Source: Aquilaria yunnanensis (Eukaryota; Streptophyta; Magnoliopsida; Malvales; Thymelaeaceae). From it: a stretch of DNA of 64,000 bases. Of the stretch, positions 47,601 to 58,316 are shown one piece after another. Every line of letters starts with the position of its first letter. Within the stretch, counting starts at the first letter, position 1. Made by a program: the position numbers and the translations under genes. The notes below the pieces were generated by a model, which was not told the DNA's origin, made no database searches, and saw only the letters and a list, made by a program, of their open reading frames with translations. The stretch is from the NCBI GenBank assembly GCA_039654915.1, contig CM077594.1, positions 12,118,001 to 12,182,000 of the forward strand. The letters are read 5' to 3'.

Positions 47601-48470
47601 TGATGCCCAGAGGCATCTTCGTTGGAAGACATCGTGACTTCGGGAGGGACTTCCTGAGAGGGAGAACGCTTGGAGCCTAGGTTTCCCAGGGGAGTATGCC
47701 TGAAAAAACTTGCAAAAAAAGGGTTAGGAGGTCCCCGGGATCTTTTTCCAGGAAGGAGCCTCCGGCGCCCAAGTCAGTGTCCTGAGAGGTGAAAGAAGGG
47801 GAGCATTAAGAAGTTTAGTGGCCTTGCCTGTTTGTATTTTCTCAGGGGAAGAGGGTCAGATTCGGGGGTCCCCTTGCCAGGGCCTGTTTCCTGGTATTTA
47901 TAGGAGTTCCCAGCCCGTTCAGATCATGACACGTGTTCGGTCGGATGTTCTTTGTGTTTCCGGGCGTAGGGGACAAGTATCCATTTGCAGGCTCCTTGAG
48001 CCTTGAGCCGAGACAGGTCGTGACAAGACCTGGACCGCGTCGGCGTTTCAGATTACCGTTCGGGGCGGCGTGTAACGCCTGTGGGCGACATGTCAGAGGC
48101 TCCTTAAATGCTCATGCCGTACTCCCGAGGTCCTCTGGGCGAGGTTGTTCTTTGGTACGGATGACCTTCTTCGGTCATTATGCTTGTAGTTCGGGAAGTC
48201 CCCTGGTTTGAGGGTTCCGCCTTCGAGGAAGTTCTCTCCTACCTACAATAGCTGGTTCTTTATCCCCAAAGGCGATCCGCTTGGTCCCCCGAGGGAGCCG
48301 GCGATAGCTTTGAAACACCTAGCGTATTAGCCGAAGTCCCGACTTCATGGTATTTGACTTCATTCCTTCCGAGGTCAGTGATAGTGCCTCTTTCGGGTGA
48401 CGCCAGGCTTCCCGACCATGTTTTCGTCAGGAAGTATGTACTGAGGAAGGCGATAACCCTTCGGCTATCA
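47601..48470 (-). repeat. Element C 3' LTR
   Basis: 870 bp, very similar to 57445-58311. CACGTG is at 47930-47935 and the TATA box (TATAAATA on the minus strand) at 47895-47902. Confidence 0.95.
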
Positions 48471-48487
48471 CAGGCCCCCCTCCGAAA
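48471..48487 (-). promoter_or_regulatory. Element C polypurine tract
   Basis: Read on the minus strand, CGGAGGGGGGGCCTG lies immediately before the 3' LTR, the normal position of the plus-strand DNA primer. Confidence 0.75.
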
Positions 48488-48885
48488 AGCCGAAGTGGGA
48501 ACTTCAGTTTGTCGGCTTTCGGAGGGCATCCTTCACGGCCTCGGGTGTAATACCTGTGCCGAAGATTGACCTTTTGTCCGAAGACATAGGCTGTTCGGTT
48601 ATAGCCCGTCCTTTGGTGTCTTCGAGGTCACCACTTTTCTCCTTCTGCAGGGCTGCGTCACGTCTTGTAACCAGACGTGTCAGTCTGGAGCGGCGCGCCC
48701 AAGGTCTAGGGGTGTCAGAAAGCGTATCTTTCTTTTGGCGTGATGGCTGACATGTGGCAGCTTGTTACTGGCGGGGATTGCGCAGGATACAGCAGGCGCG
48801 CCTTTTTACTCGCGATGAGCAGTTATGGCAACTGTTTGCCTTTGTGGAATACTTTATGACGCCAGTTCGCCTACCCTCGTTGGCC

Positions 48886-48893
48886 TATATATA
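48886..48893 (+). promoter_or_regulatory. TATA box of element C antisense gene
   Basis: TATATATA sits 248 bases upstream of the antisense ATG and is followed by a pyrimidine-rich leader. A CATGTG (one base from the G-box) is near 48750. Confidence 0.6.
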
Positions 48894-49133
48894 CCTCTGT
48901 TCCGTCATAACCTCCTTTTGCTTCTGCTTTTGCTTTCAACTGCTTTCACGTTTTCTCTGTTTTTTGCGGCGATCTTCTTTGACTGAGTGTTTTCCGGTAG
49001 CCTTTCGCAACGGCGTCTTCAAATCCAGATTTTGGCAAAACATTTGGTGGGTTTTAACTTCCAGATTCTTTTGCTTTTTAAGCTTTCCCGAAGTCATTTT
49101 TGGCCCTTTTACGAAATCGCTTTTCAGCCGACC

Positions 49134-51544
49134 ATGCCTATTCCCGAGAGCTGGCAACCTCTTTTGTCTCACCCTTGTTGCACCACTTTTAAAAAATTAA
49201 AAAGATGGAAGACCAAATTCTTTCTTCTTTCGTATGCCATTACAAGGTTGCCACATTCTGACCAGTTTAGCTTTTCGAACCGTGGCGATGAGGTTACCAT
49301 TTTCCGAGCCCAACTGAAGGCCGGACTTCGGTACCCTCCTCCAAAGATGATTTGCGACTTTTGCCAATTCCATGGCATTGCCGTAAATCAGCTTCCGCCA
49401 AACTCGTACTACTACTTCAACGCCTTCCTCTGTATGTGCGGTATTTTCAAAATAGAGCCCTACTTTATTCTTTTCATGCAGTACTATAAGCTCTTTGTGG
49501 TCCCGAAGGGTGGCTTTTACTTCATGCTACCTCGGGGATCAAGGAGCAAAAAGTATATGTTCACCTTTGCCACCAAGGACAGCTGGCGAGGGTGGCAACA
49601 AAAGTTTTTCTTTCTGAAGATGGAGGAGGCCTGGTCGCACGTCCCGACCAAGTGGGCTTGGGGAAGGCTGGAGATGGACGTCGTTGATCCGAGGATAATG
49701 CTGACTCCTGAGTTGGCACCCATATTTGCGGACTTCGACAAACGGATCCGAGCAGTCTCCGACTGGGATTCCGAGGTCCCTTCGCGCTCCCTTTACCCCT
49801 TCCCCATCAATTGGAAACTGATGACCGAGGAGGTTCTTCGGGAACTAGGGGTGGTGAAGGAGCACAAGACGGACCTCGGGATGCCAGCTCCTGCTATCGC
49901 TGGGAAAGACTCTTGGTTGGTACAACTCCTTAGGGAGGAAGTCACTTATGAGTCCTTTTTTGAGAGTAAGTTATCCCAGGATTCTTTTGTTATAGTTTTA
50001 CCTTGGACTCACACTAATGTTTTCTTTCTTTTTCAGAGATGGGCGATGACTCCGCTGCCTACTACAAGTCCCTTTTCCTCGGTCAAGCCGAGAAGGGCGA
50101 GCAGACAAAGAAGGCCGTCTCCCGAAGACGGAAATCATCTGGGGCTGGCCCATCGGTGGCCAAACGGGCAAAGAACGATGTGCCTCATCCTCAGGCCGAA
50201 ATCCCAGAGGAGGCGCGAGAAGAGTTGGATGCGGCTGCTGCTGTTCCGCCGGCCGAGGTTGCCGCTACCGTCCCTTCCCGGAGTCCCTCTTCCTCGGCAG
50301 CTCTTCTGGACGCCTTGGTGGAAGTCTCTTTTGCCGAGGAGCGTCGTAAGAGTAAAGGTAAGGAGATTCCCACCGAGGAGGTCCGGGACTCTGATGATGA
50401 CGTTGCGGAGGTGCCGCCAGGTTCGTTTTCTTTAGACAAGTTGTGGTACCTTTATTCCTTTAAGGGTTCATTGTCTTGATAAATTTCTTGCTTTGCCGTG
50501 CAGGGGAGCTGCTATACCCGAATTGGGCAGCCGAGCATGCCCGAAAATGGGCTCTTCGGGATGCCCATGTCCCGAAGGGGAAGATCCCGAGAGAGCCCTT
50601 TTGGTCATTTACGGAGGACATGAACTTGTACTCCGGTGACTGCCCGTACATGGCCAACCAAATCTCGAGGGGGATCCTCACCGAGACCTCTTTCAGGGCC
50701 GTTTCCGAAGTGTGCCTGAGCGATGAGTCCCTCGCTGCTAAGGTTTCCGAGCACGCTGCCCAGGTATACTTCAGGCCTTTGTTTTGCTTCCCTTGATTTC
50801 TTCTAAATGTTTGGCCCACTTTTTGCTTTACTAACTTTCTCTCTTACTTCTTTGCAGCTGCTGGGGTACACCGGCCTCCTCAGGATCCGGGTGGCGAAGG
50901 AAACGGCATTCTGAGTCTCGGCCTTAGATCTCATAGAAAAATCTAAGGCCAAGTGCTTTGAATTGGCAGCCAAGAACACGGAGATGGCTGAAGCTGTGAA
51001 GATAGAGGTCACTGCCATTCAGGAGGAGTTCACGAAGGAGAAGAAGGAACTTTTGAGGGACTCCTCTCAGAAGATTTCTGACCTCAGTGCCAAGGTGGCG
51101 GAGCTGACCTCGGCGAATGAATCATATCAAAAGGAGAAGTCAGATTTTGAGGCTCTCCTGGCGAAAGTGTTTGCCGAGAAGGCCGAGCTCCAGGCCGAGG
51201 TTGAGTCCTTGAAGAAGGAGCCAAAGAAGAAGAAGACGAAGGCACTGAGGAAGGAGATTGTTGATCTGGAGAGCGAACGTGATGAGCAGGCGGTTGAGAA
51301 GAAGAAAGCCGACAAAATGACCAAGGTCGGTTTTCAAGACGGCTTCTGCCTCGCTCGTCACCAAGTGCTTCAGAGGTTCCCAGATCTGGACCTCTCTTTC
51401 TTGGAGGCCCTAAACATTCCCGAGGGGCCTCGGTGGTCTTGGTCGAAAATCAAACACCTGAACTTGCCCCTTTCTTTCCTGGCGCCGAAGGTGGTGGAAA
51501 AGGACGCAGGAGCTGGTGGCTCCCGAGACGCTGAGATTCCTTAG
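49134..51544 (+). CDS. Element C antisense gene, four exons, about 720 aa, one internal stop
   Basis: Proposed exons: 49134-49965, 50037-50420, 50504-50763, 50858-51544. Introns of 71, 83 and 94 nt start GTAAGT, GTTCGT and GTATAC and end TTTTTCAG, CGTGCAG and TTTGCAG; all joins keep the frame. The ATG at 49134 was chosen because B has an aligned ATG followed by a similar ESW-PL-SHPCC segment. Residues about 55-300 resemble the 'putative gypsy type transposon' family (VTIFRAQLKAGLRYPP, MICDFCQFHGIAVNQLPPN, SLYPFPINWKLMTEEVL). A basic, Ser/Ala-rich linker follows (exon 2), then a long Lys/Glu-rich coiled coil (exon 4). A TGA at 50912-50914 replaces an Arg of B (probably CGA to TGA). AATAAA is at 51620-51625. 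The protein's role is unknown. Confidence 0.75.
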
Positions 51545-51619
51545 CTTGTTTTAGGGTCCTTTGCTTTCTTGTTTTTCTTCTTTTGGTGAGCTTTTCTCCT
51601 TTGTAAGCAGATCCATCTC

Positions 51620-51625
51620 AATAAA
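51620..51625 (+). terminator. Polyadenylation signal of element C antisense gene
   Basis: AATAAA lies 76 bases after the stop codon of the antisense gene. B has AATAAA at a similar distance from its own antisense stop. Confidence 0.6.
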
Positions 51626-51639
51626 GACTCTTTCTTAAA

Positions 51640-51925
51640 AATTTTGGCTAAGTCTTTTTGTAAGTTTTTTCTTTTTCCATTGTCCCCAACATGTTCGCTC
51701 AAGAGACTTCAGAAAATACGGCGATCTTCTTCACGAAATTCCAACTTGTACAACTTATGCTCAAGAATTTTGGCTAAGTCTTTTGCGAGATTTTTCTTTT
51801 CCCATTGTTCTGAACACGTTTGCTCAAGGGACTTCGGAAAATCATATCTTCGCCTATGTCAGCGGTCACCTTCGCAAAATTCAGACTTGTATAACTCATG
51901 CTCAAGATTTTTGGCTAAGGAACTT
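51640..51925 (+). repeat. Tandem repeats between the two convergent genes of element C
   Basis: AATTTTGGCTAAGTC begins units at 51640 and 51766, and a variant begins at about 51907, giving periods of about 126 and 141 bp. Units share TTTTTCTTTT-CCATTG, AACA-GTT-GCTCAAG-GACTTC and ACTTGTA-AACT-ATGCTCAAG blocks. They fill the gap between the antisense poly(A) signal and the end of integrase. Confidence 0.8.
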
Positions 51926-51972
51926 TTGTACTTAGAAATTTTTCTGTACAATACAATCTTGTCACCGAAATC

Positions 51973-53288
51973 TTAAGCATAGAATTTTCTCAAGGCGTCC
52001 GAATACCATGTATTTTTCAACTCTATGCCTCCGGCATCGTCGAGCTTGTAAACCCCTTTTCGCACTTCGGCAAGTACCAGATAAGGTCCTTCCCAATTTG
52101 CGCAAAGTACCCCGTGAGATGGCCTTCGGGGTCCAAACTCATCATTTCGAAGAACGAGGTCTCCTTTCTTTATTCCTTTTGGCCTGGCGCGCAAGTTTAT
52201 AACCGCGGCCACTCTTTGCTGAAAAGCTTTTCTCCTCAGCTCGGCTATTTCTCTGTGTTCGCCGACGAGGTCAAGCTTGGTCCTCAAGCCAAGGTCATTT
52301 CCCCTTTCGTCGAACACTTGCACTCGCACCGATGCCTGCACTACCTCGACTAGGATGATAGCCTCTGTACCGAAAACAAGTGAAAAAGGTGTTTCCCCTG
52401 TGGCTCTTCAGGGTGTTTTCGGTAGCTCCATAACACACTTGGGAGCTCTCCCGGCCATTTCCCTTTTGCTTCCCCCAGTCTCTTTTTCAGACCATTTTTG
52501 ATAGTCCTGTTGGATACTTCTACTTGCCCATTGCTTTGGGGGTGAGCTACTGGGGCGAAGTGCATTTTTATTCCGAGGTTGTTAATAAATTCTTGGAATC
52601 CTTTGTCTGTAAACTGGGACCCATTGTCGGCTACTAGTACCCTCGGTATGCCAAATCTGCATACAATGTTCTTCCATACGAACTTTCGCATATCTTTTGC
52701 CGAGATAGTCACCAAAGGTTCCGCCTCGACCCATTTAGAGAAATAGTCTACTGCAACTACGCAGAACTTTACGCCTCCAGGCGCTGTTGGGAGCGGCCCA
52801 ATGAGGTCTATGCCCTAAACTGCAAAGGGCCAGGGATAGTCAGCCGAAGTTACCATTTCCAAGGGTGTCCTCTGGATACTCGCGTGTCTTTGTCAATTAC
52901 CACATTTCCGGACGAACTGCCTAGCGTCCTTTCTTAGAGTGGGCCAAAAGTATCCTTGCCGAAGTATTACTGCTGCGAGGGCGTTAGTTCCAACATGCGA
53001 ACCACAAGCGCCTTCGTGAACTTCTTCGAGGATCATTTCAGTATCCTTTTTGCCAACACACCTCTGCAATGGATTTGCATATCCCTGCCGATATAATTCT
53101 TCGCCAATGAGGAAAAATCGACCGGAGCGTCTTCGAACTTTTATAGCTTCGTGGGGTTCTTCGGGGAGCGCATTGGTTGCGAGATATCTTTTTATTGGGT
53201 CTTTCCAGCCTTTTCTCAAAGTTACTATGCTCAGCACTGTGATGCTCGGTTGATTTAGCACCTCGGTGCATGTTTTTGATTTCGCCAA
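51973..53288 (-). pseudogene. Element C pol part 2: integrase
   Basis: The zinc-binding region HEGACGSHVGTNAL...RKCGN with a stop where the last Cys is expected (about 52890) is followed by the core: GIDLIGPLPTAPGG, VVAVDYFSKWVEAEPL, VLVADNGSQF and NGQVEVSNRTIKNG, so D, D and E are all encoded. The C-terminal domain (CANWEGPYLVLAEVRKGVYKL) ends at about 51976. Stops at about 52350, 52818 and 52893 interrupt it. Unlike B, the segment KWPGELPSVLWSYR is intact. Confidence 0.85.
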
Positions 53289-55952
53289 GCAGTTTGCTTC
53301 GACGTTATCTCATCGAGGTACGTTTTCAATTCGTACGGTGTCGAACTCTCGAATGAGCTCTGCTACCAGTTCATGGTATTTTGCCAAGGTCAGGCCCTTC
53401 GCCCCATAATCCCCTGCTGTTTACCGAACTACCAGCTGGGAATCGCTGTAGGCTTTTAAGTTTCTTACACCAATTTTCCTGGCTAGGCGCAATCCTGCTA
53501 TGAGGGCTTCTTACTCGGCGACATTATTGGTGACGTTGAAGCTGAACTTGATGGCCTTCATTACTTCTAGGCCTTTGGGACCTCTGATAATTACCCCAGC
53601 ACCCTGGTGTTCGGACCCCGAGGCTCCGTCAACATACAAAGTCCATTATGGCTCACCTTTGCTGGGCTCCGGATTGCTGTCCTCGGCGATGGGCACTTCG
53701 GCAATGAAGTCTGCCAGGGCCTGAGCTTTTATGGCTTTCCGAGGTTCATAAGTAATATCGTGTTCGCCAAGTTCTATGCACCATTTAGAGAGCCTTCCTG
53801 AATGATCAACTTTTCTCATGACATCCTGCAGGGGTAGACTGCTTCGGACGATGATAGGGTGAGCCTGAAAATATGGTCGCAGCCTCCTTCCTGCTAGCAC
53901 CAAGGCATATATAGCTTTTTGCAGCAAAGGATACCTGACTTCGGCACCGTGCAGGGACTTGCTTACATAATAGACCACCCATTGCTTCGGCCCTTCCTTT
54001 TTTACAAGGACCGAGCTTACTGCTTTTTCTGTGACGGCGAGGTATAGTACGAAGGGCTCTCCCTCGCGAGGCTGTCGCAAAGTGGGCAGACGTGCTAAGT
54101 AGATTTTGAGTTCTTTCCAGGCCTTTTGGCAGTCTTCGTTCCAAGGATGATCGTCACTTCTGAGGTTGCCCTCCTTTTTTGCTGCCTTCGTGAGGACTTT
54201 GAAGAATGCTCGGCACCGATCTCCATATCTGGAAATAAACCTACTAAGAGAGGTTATCCTTCCAGTGAGTCTCTGCACATCTTTTATTGTGACGGGAGTT
54301 CGGAATTCGAGTAGAGCCCTGATTTTTTTCGGGTTAGCATCAATGCCTCTTTCTGATACCATGTACCCAAGAAACTTTCCCGAGGTCACTCCGAAGATGC
54401 ACTTTTCGGGATTAAGGCAGATCCCGAAGGTTCTGAGCTGGTGGAACGTTTCCTTTAGATCTGCGACTTAGTCGTTAGACAGCTTGCTATTGACTATCAT
54501 GTTGTCGACGTAGACTTCCATGTTTCTCCCTATTTGGTCACTAAAGACCTTACTGATCAACCTCTGGTAAGTGGCTCCTGCATTTTTTAGCCCGAAGGGC
54601 ATCCTGATGTAACAATATGTTCTACCCTCGATGATGAAGGCGGTTTTTTCCTCATCTTTGGGGTCCATCCTTATTTGATGATACCCATTGAAAGCGTCGA
54701 GGAAAGTTAGGAGCCTGTATTCGACAGTTGAGTCTACCAATCGGTCTATTGGGGGGAGAGGGTATGAATCCTTTGGGCAAGCATCGTTCAAGTTTCTGAA
54801 GTCGATGCACATCTGGAGCTTACTGGTCCCTTCTTTGGTAGCAATAACCACATTGCTCAACCATTCGGGGTACTTGACTTCCCTGATTACATCAGCATCC
54901 AATAAGCGTTGGACTTCGGTTTTGACGAAGTCATTTTTGTGGGCCGAGATGCCCCGTTTCTTTTGCCGAACAGGATTTGCTTCCGGGCTTACTTTAAGGC
55001 TGTGCTGTACTACACGAGGACTTACCCCCGACATATCTTTCAGCGAGTAGGCAAACAAGTCTTTATTCATCAGTATAAAGGATACAAGTTTTTTCTTGTC
55101 ACCTTCGGCCAAACTTTTCCCTATTCGGGTACTTTGTCCTGGGACAAGTTCTACTTCTTCCATCTCTACCTTCGCGGAATCTTCTGCCTTGCCCTTTTTT
55201 GGCTTTAAAGCCTCTGCCTCTACAGCTTGTGCGAAGTTGTTTGCTGGAGCTTTTCGCGCTTTGACGAACACCTTCCTTACTTCGCCCTGATCAATGAAGA
55301 TTTCAGCGTCTCCATCCTTGGTGGCAAAAGTGAGAGTCAAGTATCTTACATCAGGGCGAATGTGCAGATTTTCCTGTGTTTGTCTCCCAAGGATAGCGTT
55401 GTATGATGAAGGGACATCCATAACAATGAACCTTGTCATTGTGGAGGCGAATAACTCGATTTTCCCATCAACCGAAGTCCCTTTCATCATTAGGGGAAGA
55501 TCGATCCACCCGAGGATAGGCAGTTCGGATGGTCCTACTCCGAAGGTGGGTGAAGTGACGGGCTTGAGGTCGCTGTTGGATATGCCCAAGTTCGGTAGCA
55601 AATGTGAGAACAAGACGTCTGCGTTTGATCCATCGTCAAGCAAGACTTTCTTGACGTCCCAGTTTCCTATCCTCACCATGACCAACAACGGGTCGTCATG
55701 GGGAAAGACGACGGTGGAACTGTCCTTGCGGGCCAGCTTCTTCGTCGAGCTCTGATATTCCATGACTGATATTTCTCTGGCCTTCCTCTTCCTTTCCGAG
55801 GATGGGAGTCCTGTTGTGATTGTTTGTATTATCCCCGCCGGAGGTGGAGGGCGCCTCTTCGGACTTCGGTTCCTCCGTCTGTTGGAGTTGTAATCTTCGT
55901 CATCTGCTTTTCCTTCCTCCTCTTTCCTCCCCTTCGGGGAAGGCATTCGCAA
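53289..55952 (-). pseudogene. Element C pol part 1: protease, RT, RNase H, second RNase H-like domain
   Basis: One 494-codon frame (55952-54468) covers protease (LLDDGSNADVLFSHLLPNL) and most of RT (MCIDFRNLNDACPKD, FLDAFNGYHQIRMDPKDEE, MPFGLKNAGATYQRLI). The catalytic box reads YVDN (codons 54512-54501) instead of YVDD. A stop follows NSKLSND. RNase H occupies 54389-53646 and ends with a stop before the second RNase H-like domain (WTLYVDGASGSEHQGAGVII, about 53640-53290), which has several stops, including TGA at 53312-53310 where B also has TGA. Confidence 0.9.
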
Positions 55953-55958
55953 ATAGCG

Positions 55959-57476
55959 TCAAAGTTGGCTTAGTTTTATTAGCGACTCTATGTATTTCTT
56001 CAATTGGAAGCAGTCTTCGGTGTCGTGGCCGTGGTCGCGGTGAAACTGGCAGAACTTCTTCATATTTTTCTTATTATCAGCGGTCATGGCCCTTGGCCGC
56101 TGGATCTGGGTTCCCTGCTTTTCCATTGTCATGAGGATGTTGGTCCTTGTCGTGTTCAAGGGCGTAAAGCTTGGGAGTTTCCTTCCTCGCACTCTCCGAG
56201 GTCGGCCTGCTTGGTCAGCCAAACATTGTATTTGGTGGCTGGACCCTTTGGCACGGGCGTGCTCGGACTTCGGTCCAGCCATCCTCAGCTCTTCGGCTGT
56301 CATGTGCTGCTCGGCCCTTCGGTAAAACTCGCCAAGCGTGTCCGGAGGGTCTTTGGAAAATTAGTAAAAGAGCTGTGAGTCCCTCCGAAGGCCCTGTGTC
56401 ATGGCGAGGATGCGTATTTCGGGCCGAAAGTCTGGGACACTCAAGGCTTCTCTGTTAAACCTTTTGACATAGTCGCGGATGGTTTCTCCGTTCCTCTGCG
56501 CTATGTCGAACATCTGGACAGGCTTCTTCGCCGTCGGCCGACTTCCAATAAATTGCTGCGTGAAGGCTGTAGATAACTCCTGGAACTCCCTGATGGTTCC
56601 TGGAGCCAATGAATTGTACCACGCAGTTGCTGGTCCTGTGAGGGTGACCTCAAAACATTTGTACAAGGTAGCATCGTCTGCACCGTGCATCATCATGCTG
56701 CGTCTGTACTTGGTCAGATGAGCCTGTGGATCAGTCCGGCCGTCATAAGTTTCCAGCCGAGGCACTTGGAAGTCACCTGGCATGGCTGCCTCTACTATAG
56801 TTCGGGTGAACAGGGACTCATCCCCACAGAAGGTTTCAGATAGCCTGGCCCAGACCGGCTTGCGAGCTACCTTTTTTTCCACTCTGTCCAACCTCGCTAA
56901 TATCTTCTCCATAAGGATCGTGGCACTAGGTTCTTCTTCTGGGAAGGGCGATTGCCGGCGCCTCTTCGGGGAGTGACTTCGGCGCTGAATGGATGGGGAC
57001 TTCGCCTCAGGTGACGAGCTCATTCGGTGTAGGATCTTGGGTCGCTTGGACCCAGCTCGTCCTGTAAGCCGTGCCCCGATGGGCATATTTTCTATTGAAG
57101 ACTCCTCACATGGGTCCCCGTGTCCCGAACTACGATGGACTGGTTTGGGGATTCTTTCCCTAGGGTGTGCGGGCGAGGGAGGCTTTTGGGCCTGAGTTTG
57201 TTGTGGACACCTTCGGTCTATCTGTTGCATTATTTCAGCCACAACAGAACGTTGAAAGTCACGTAAAAAGCTCATGGTTATGACCAGAGGACGCTCTTCC
57301 TCAGGCGTGGAAGTCCCTGGAAGGGTTTGCTCAATAGCCGGTTGAGCTTCTGGCCCGGACAGGGACCTCGGGAGTCCCTTGTCCTTCGAATGCCGAGTTT
57401 CAACAACAGCGACCTGAGGGTAATTTCCCACAGATGGCGCCAAATGATGCCCAGAGGCATCTTTGTTGGAAGACAT
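55959..57476 (-). pseudogene. Element C gag
   Basis: The ATG at 57476 lies 32 nt inside the 5' LTR, and the frame passes through the primer-binding site as HHLAPSVGN. It stays open to 56361, the longest gag frame in B or C. An Arg/Ser/Pro-rich region precedes the Gag core (FQELSTAFTQQFIGSR, IRDYVKRFNREAL). A TAA at 56363-56361 replaces the Glu of LFYEFSKD. The second piece (56303-55959) has the zinc-knuckle-like FCQFHRDHGHDTEDC and ends in a TGA. The frame is also open upstream of the chosen ATG (to 57647), but the ATG at 57476 is the one shared by B, C and D. Confidence 0.8.
57425..57444 (-). promoter_or_regulatory. Element C primer-binding site
   Basis: Read on the minus strand, TTTGGCGCCATCTGTGGGAA directly follows the 5' LTR. 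It differs by one base from D. Confidence 0.8.
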
Positions 57477-58311
57477 CGTGACTTCGGGAGGGACTTCCTG
57501 AGAGGGAGAACGCCTGGAGCCTAGGTTTCCCAGGGGAGTGTGCTTGAAAAACTCGCAAAAAAGGGTTAGGAGGTCCCCGGGATCTTTTTCCGGGGAGGAG
57601 CCTCCGACGCCCAAGTCAGTGTCCTGAGAGGTGAAAGAAGGGAGCACTAAAAGGTTTAGTGGCCTTGCCTGTTTGTATTTTCTCAGGGGAAGAGGGTCAA
57701 ATTCAGGGGTCCCCTTGCCAGGGCCTGTTTCCTGGTATTTATAGGAGTTCCCAGCCCGTTCAGATCATGACACGTGTACGGTCGGATGTTCTTTGTGTTT
57801 CCGGGCATAGGGGACAAGTAGCCATTTGCAGGCTCCTTGAGCCTTGAGCTGAGACAGGTCATGACAAGACCTGGACGGCATCGGCGTGTCAGACCGCCGT
57901 TTAGGGTGGCGTGTAACGCCTGCGGGCGACATGTCAGAGGCTCCTTAAATGCTCATGCCGTACTCCCGAGGTCCTCTGGGCGAGGTCATTCTTTGGTACG
58001 GATGACCTTCTTCGGTAGTTATGCTTGTAGTTCGGGAAGTTCCCTGGTTCGAGGGTTCCGCCTTCGAGGAAGTTCTCTCCTGCCTGCAATAGCTGGTTCT
58101 TTATCCCCGAAGGCAATCCTCTTGGTCCCTCGAGGGAGCCGGCGATACCTTTGAAACACCTAGCGTATTAGCCGAAGTCCCGACTTCGTGGTATCTGACT
58201 TCGCTCCTTCCGTGGTCAGTGATAGTGCCTCTTTCAGGTGACGCCAGGCTTCCCGACCATGTTTTCGGCAGGAAGTATGTACTGAGAAAGGCAATAGCCC
58301 TTCGGCTATCA
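57445..58311 (-). repeat. Element C 5' LTR
   Basis: 867 bp; on the minus strand it starts TGATAGCCGAAGGG and ends GGGCATCA. CACGTG is at 57771-57776 and the TATA box at 57743-57736, 27 bases apart. It is a clear family member with the D LTR but visibly diverged from it. Confidence 0.95.
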
Positions 58312-58316
58312 ATAAG

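Larger units (their letters stand above)
47601..58311 (-). mobile_element. Element C: complete-length Tat-lineage gypsy retrotransposon
   Basis: LTRs of 870 bp (47601-48470) and 867 bp (57445-58311) are flanked by perfect target duplications ATAAG (47596-47600 and 58312-58316). Gag-pol is on the minus strand, starting from the right LTR; the primer-binding site is 57425-57444 and the polypurine tract (C-rich on the plus strand) is 48471-48487. The antisense gene is on the plus strand (49134-51544), the best preserved copy in the window. Stops in gag and pol and a changed RT catalytic motif make it non-autonomous. Confidence 0.95.
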
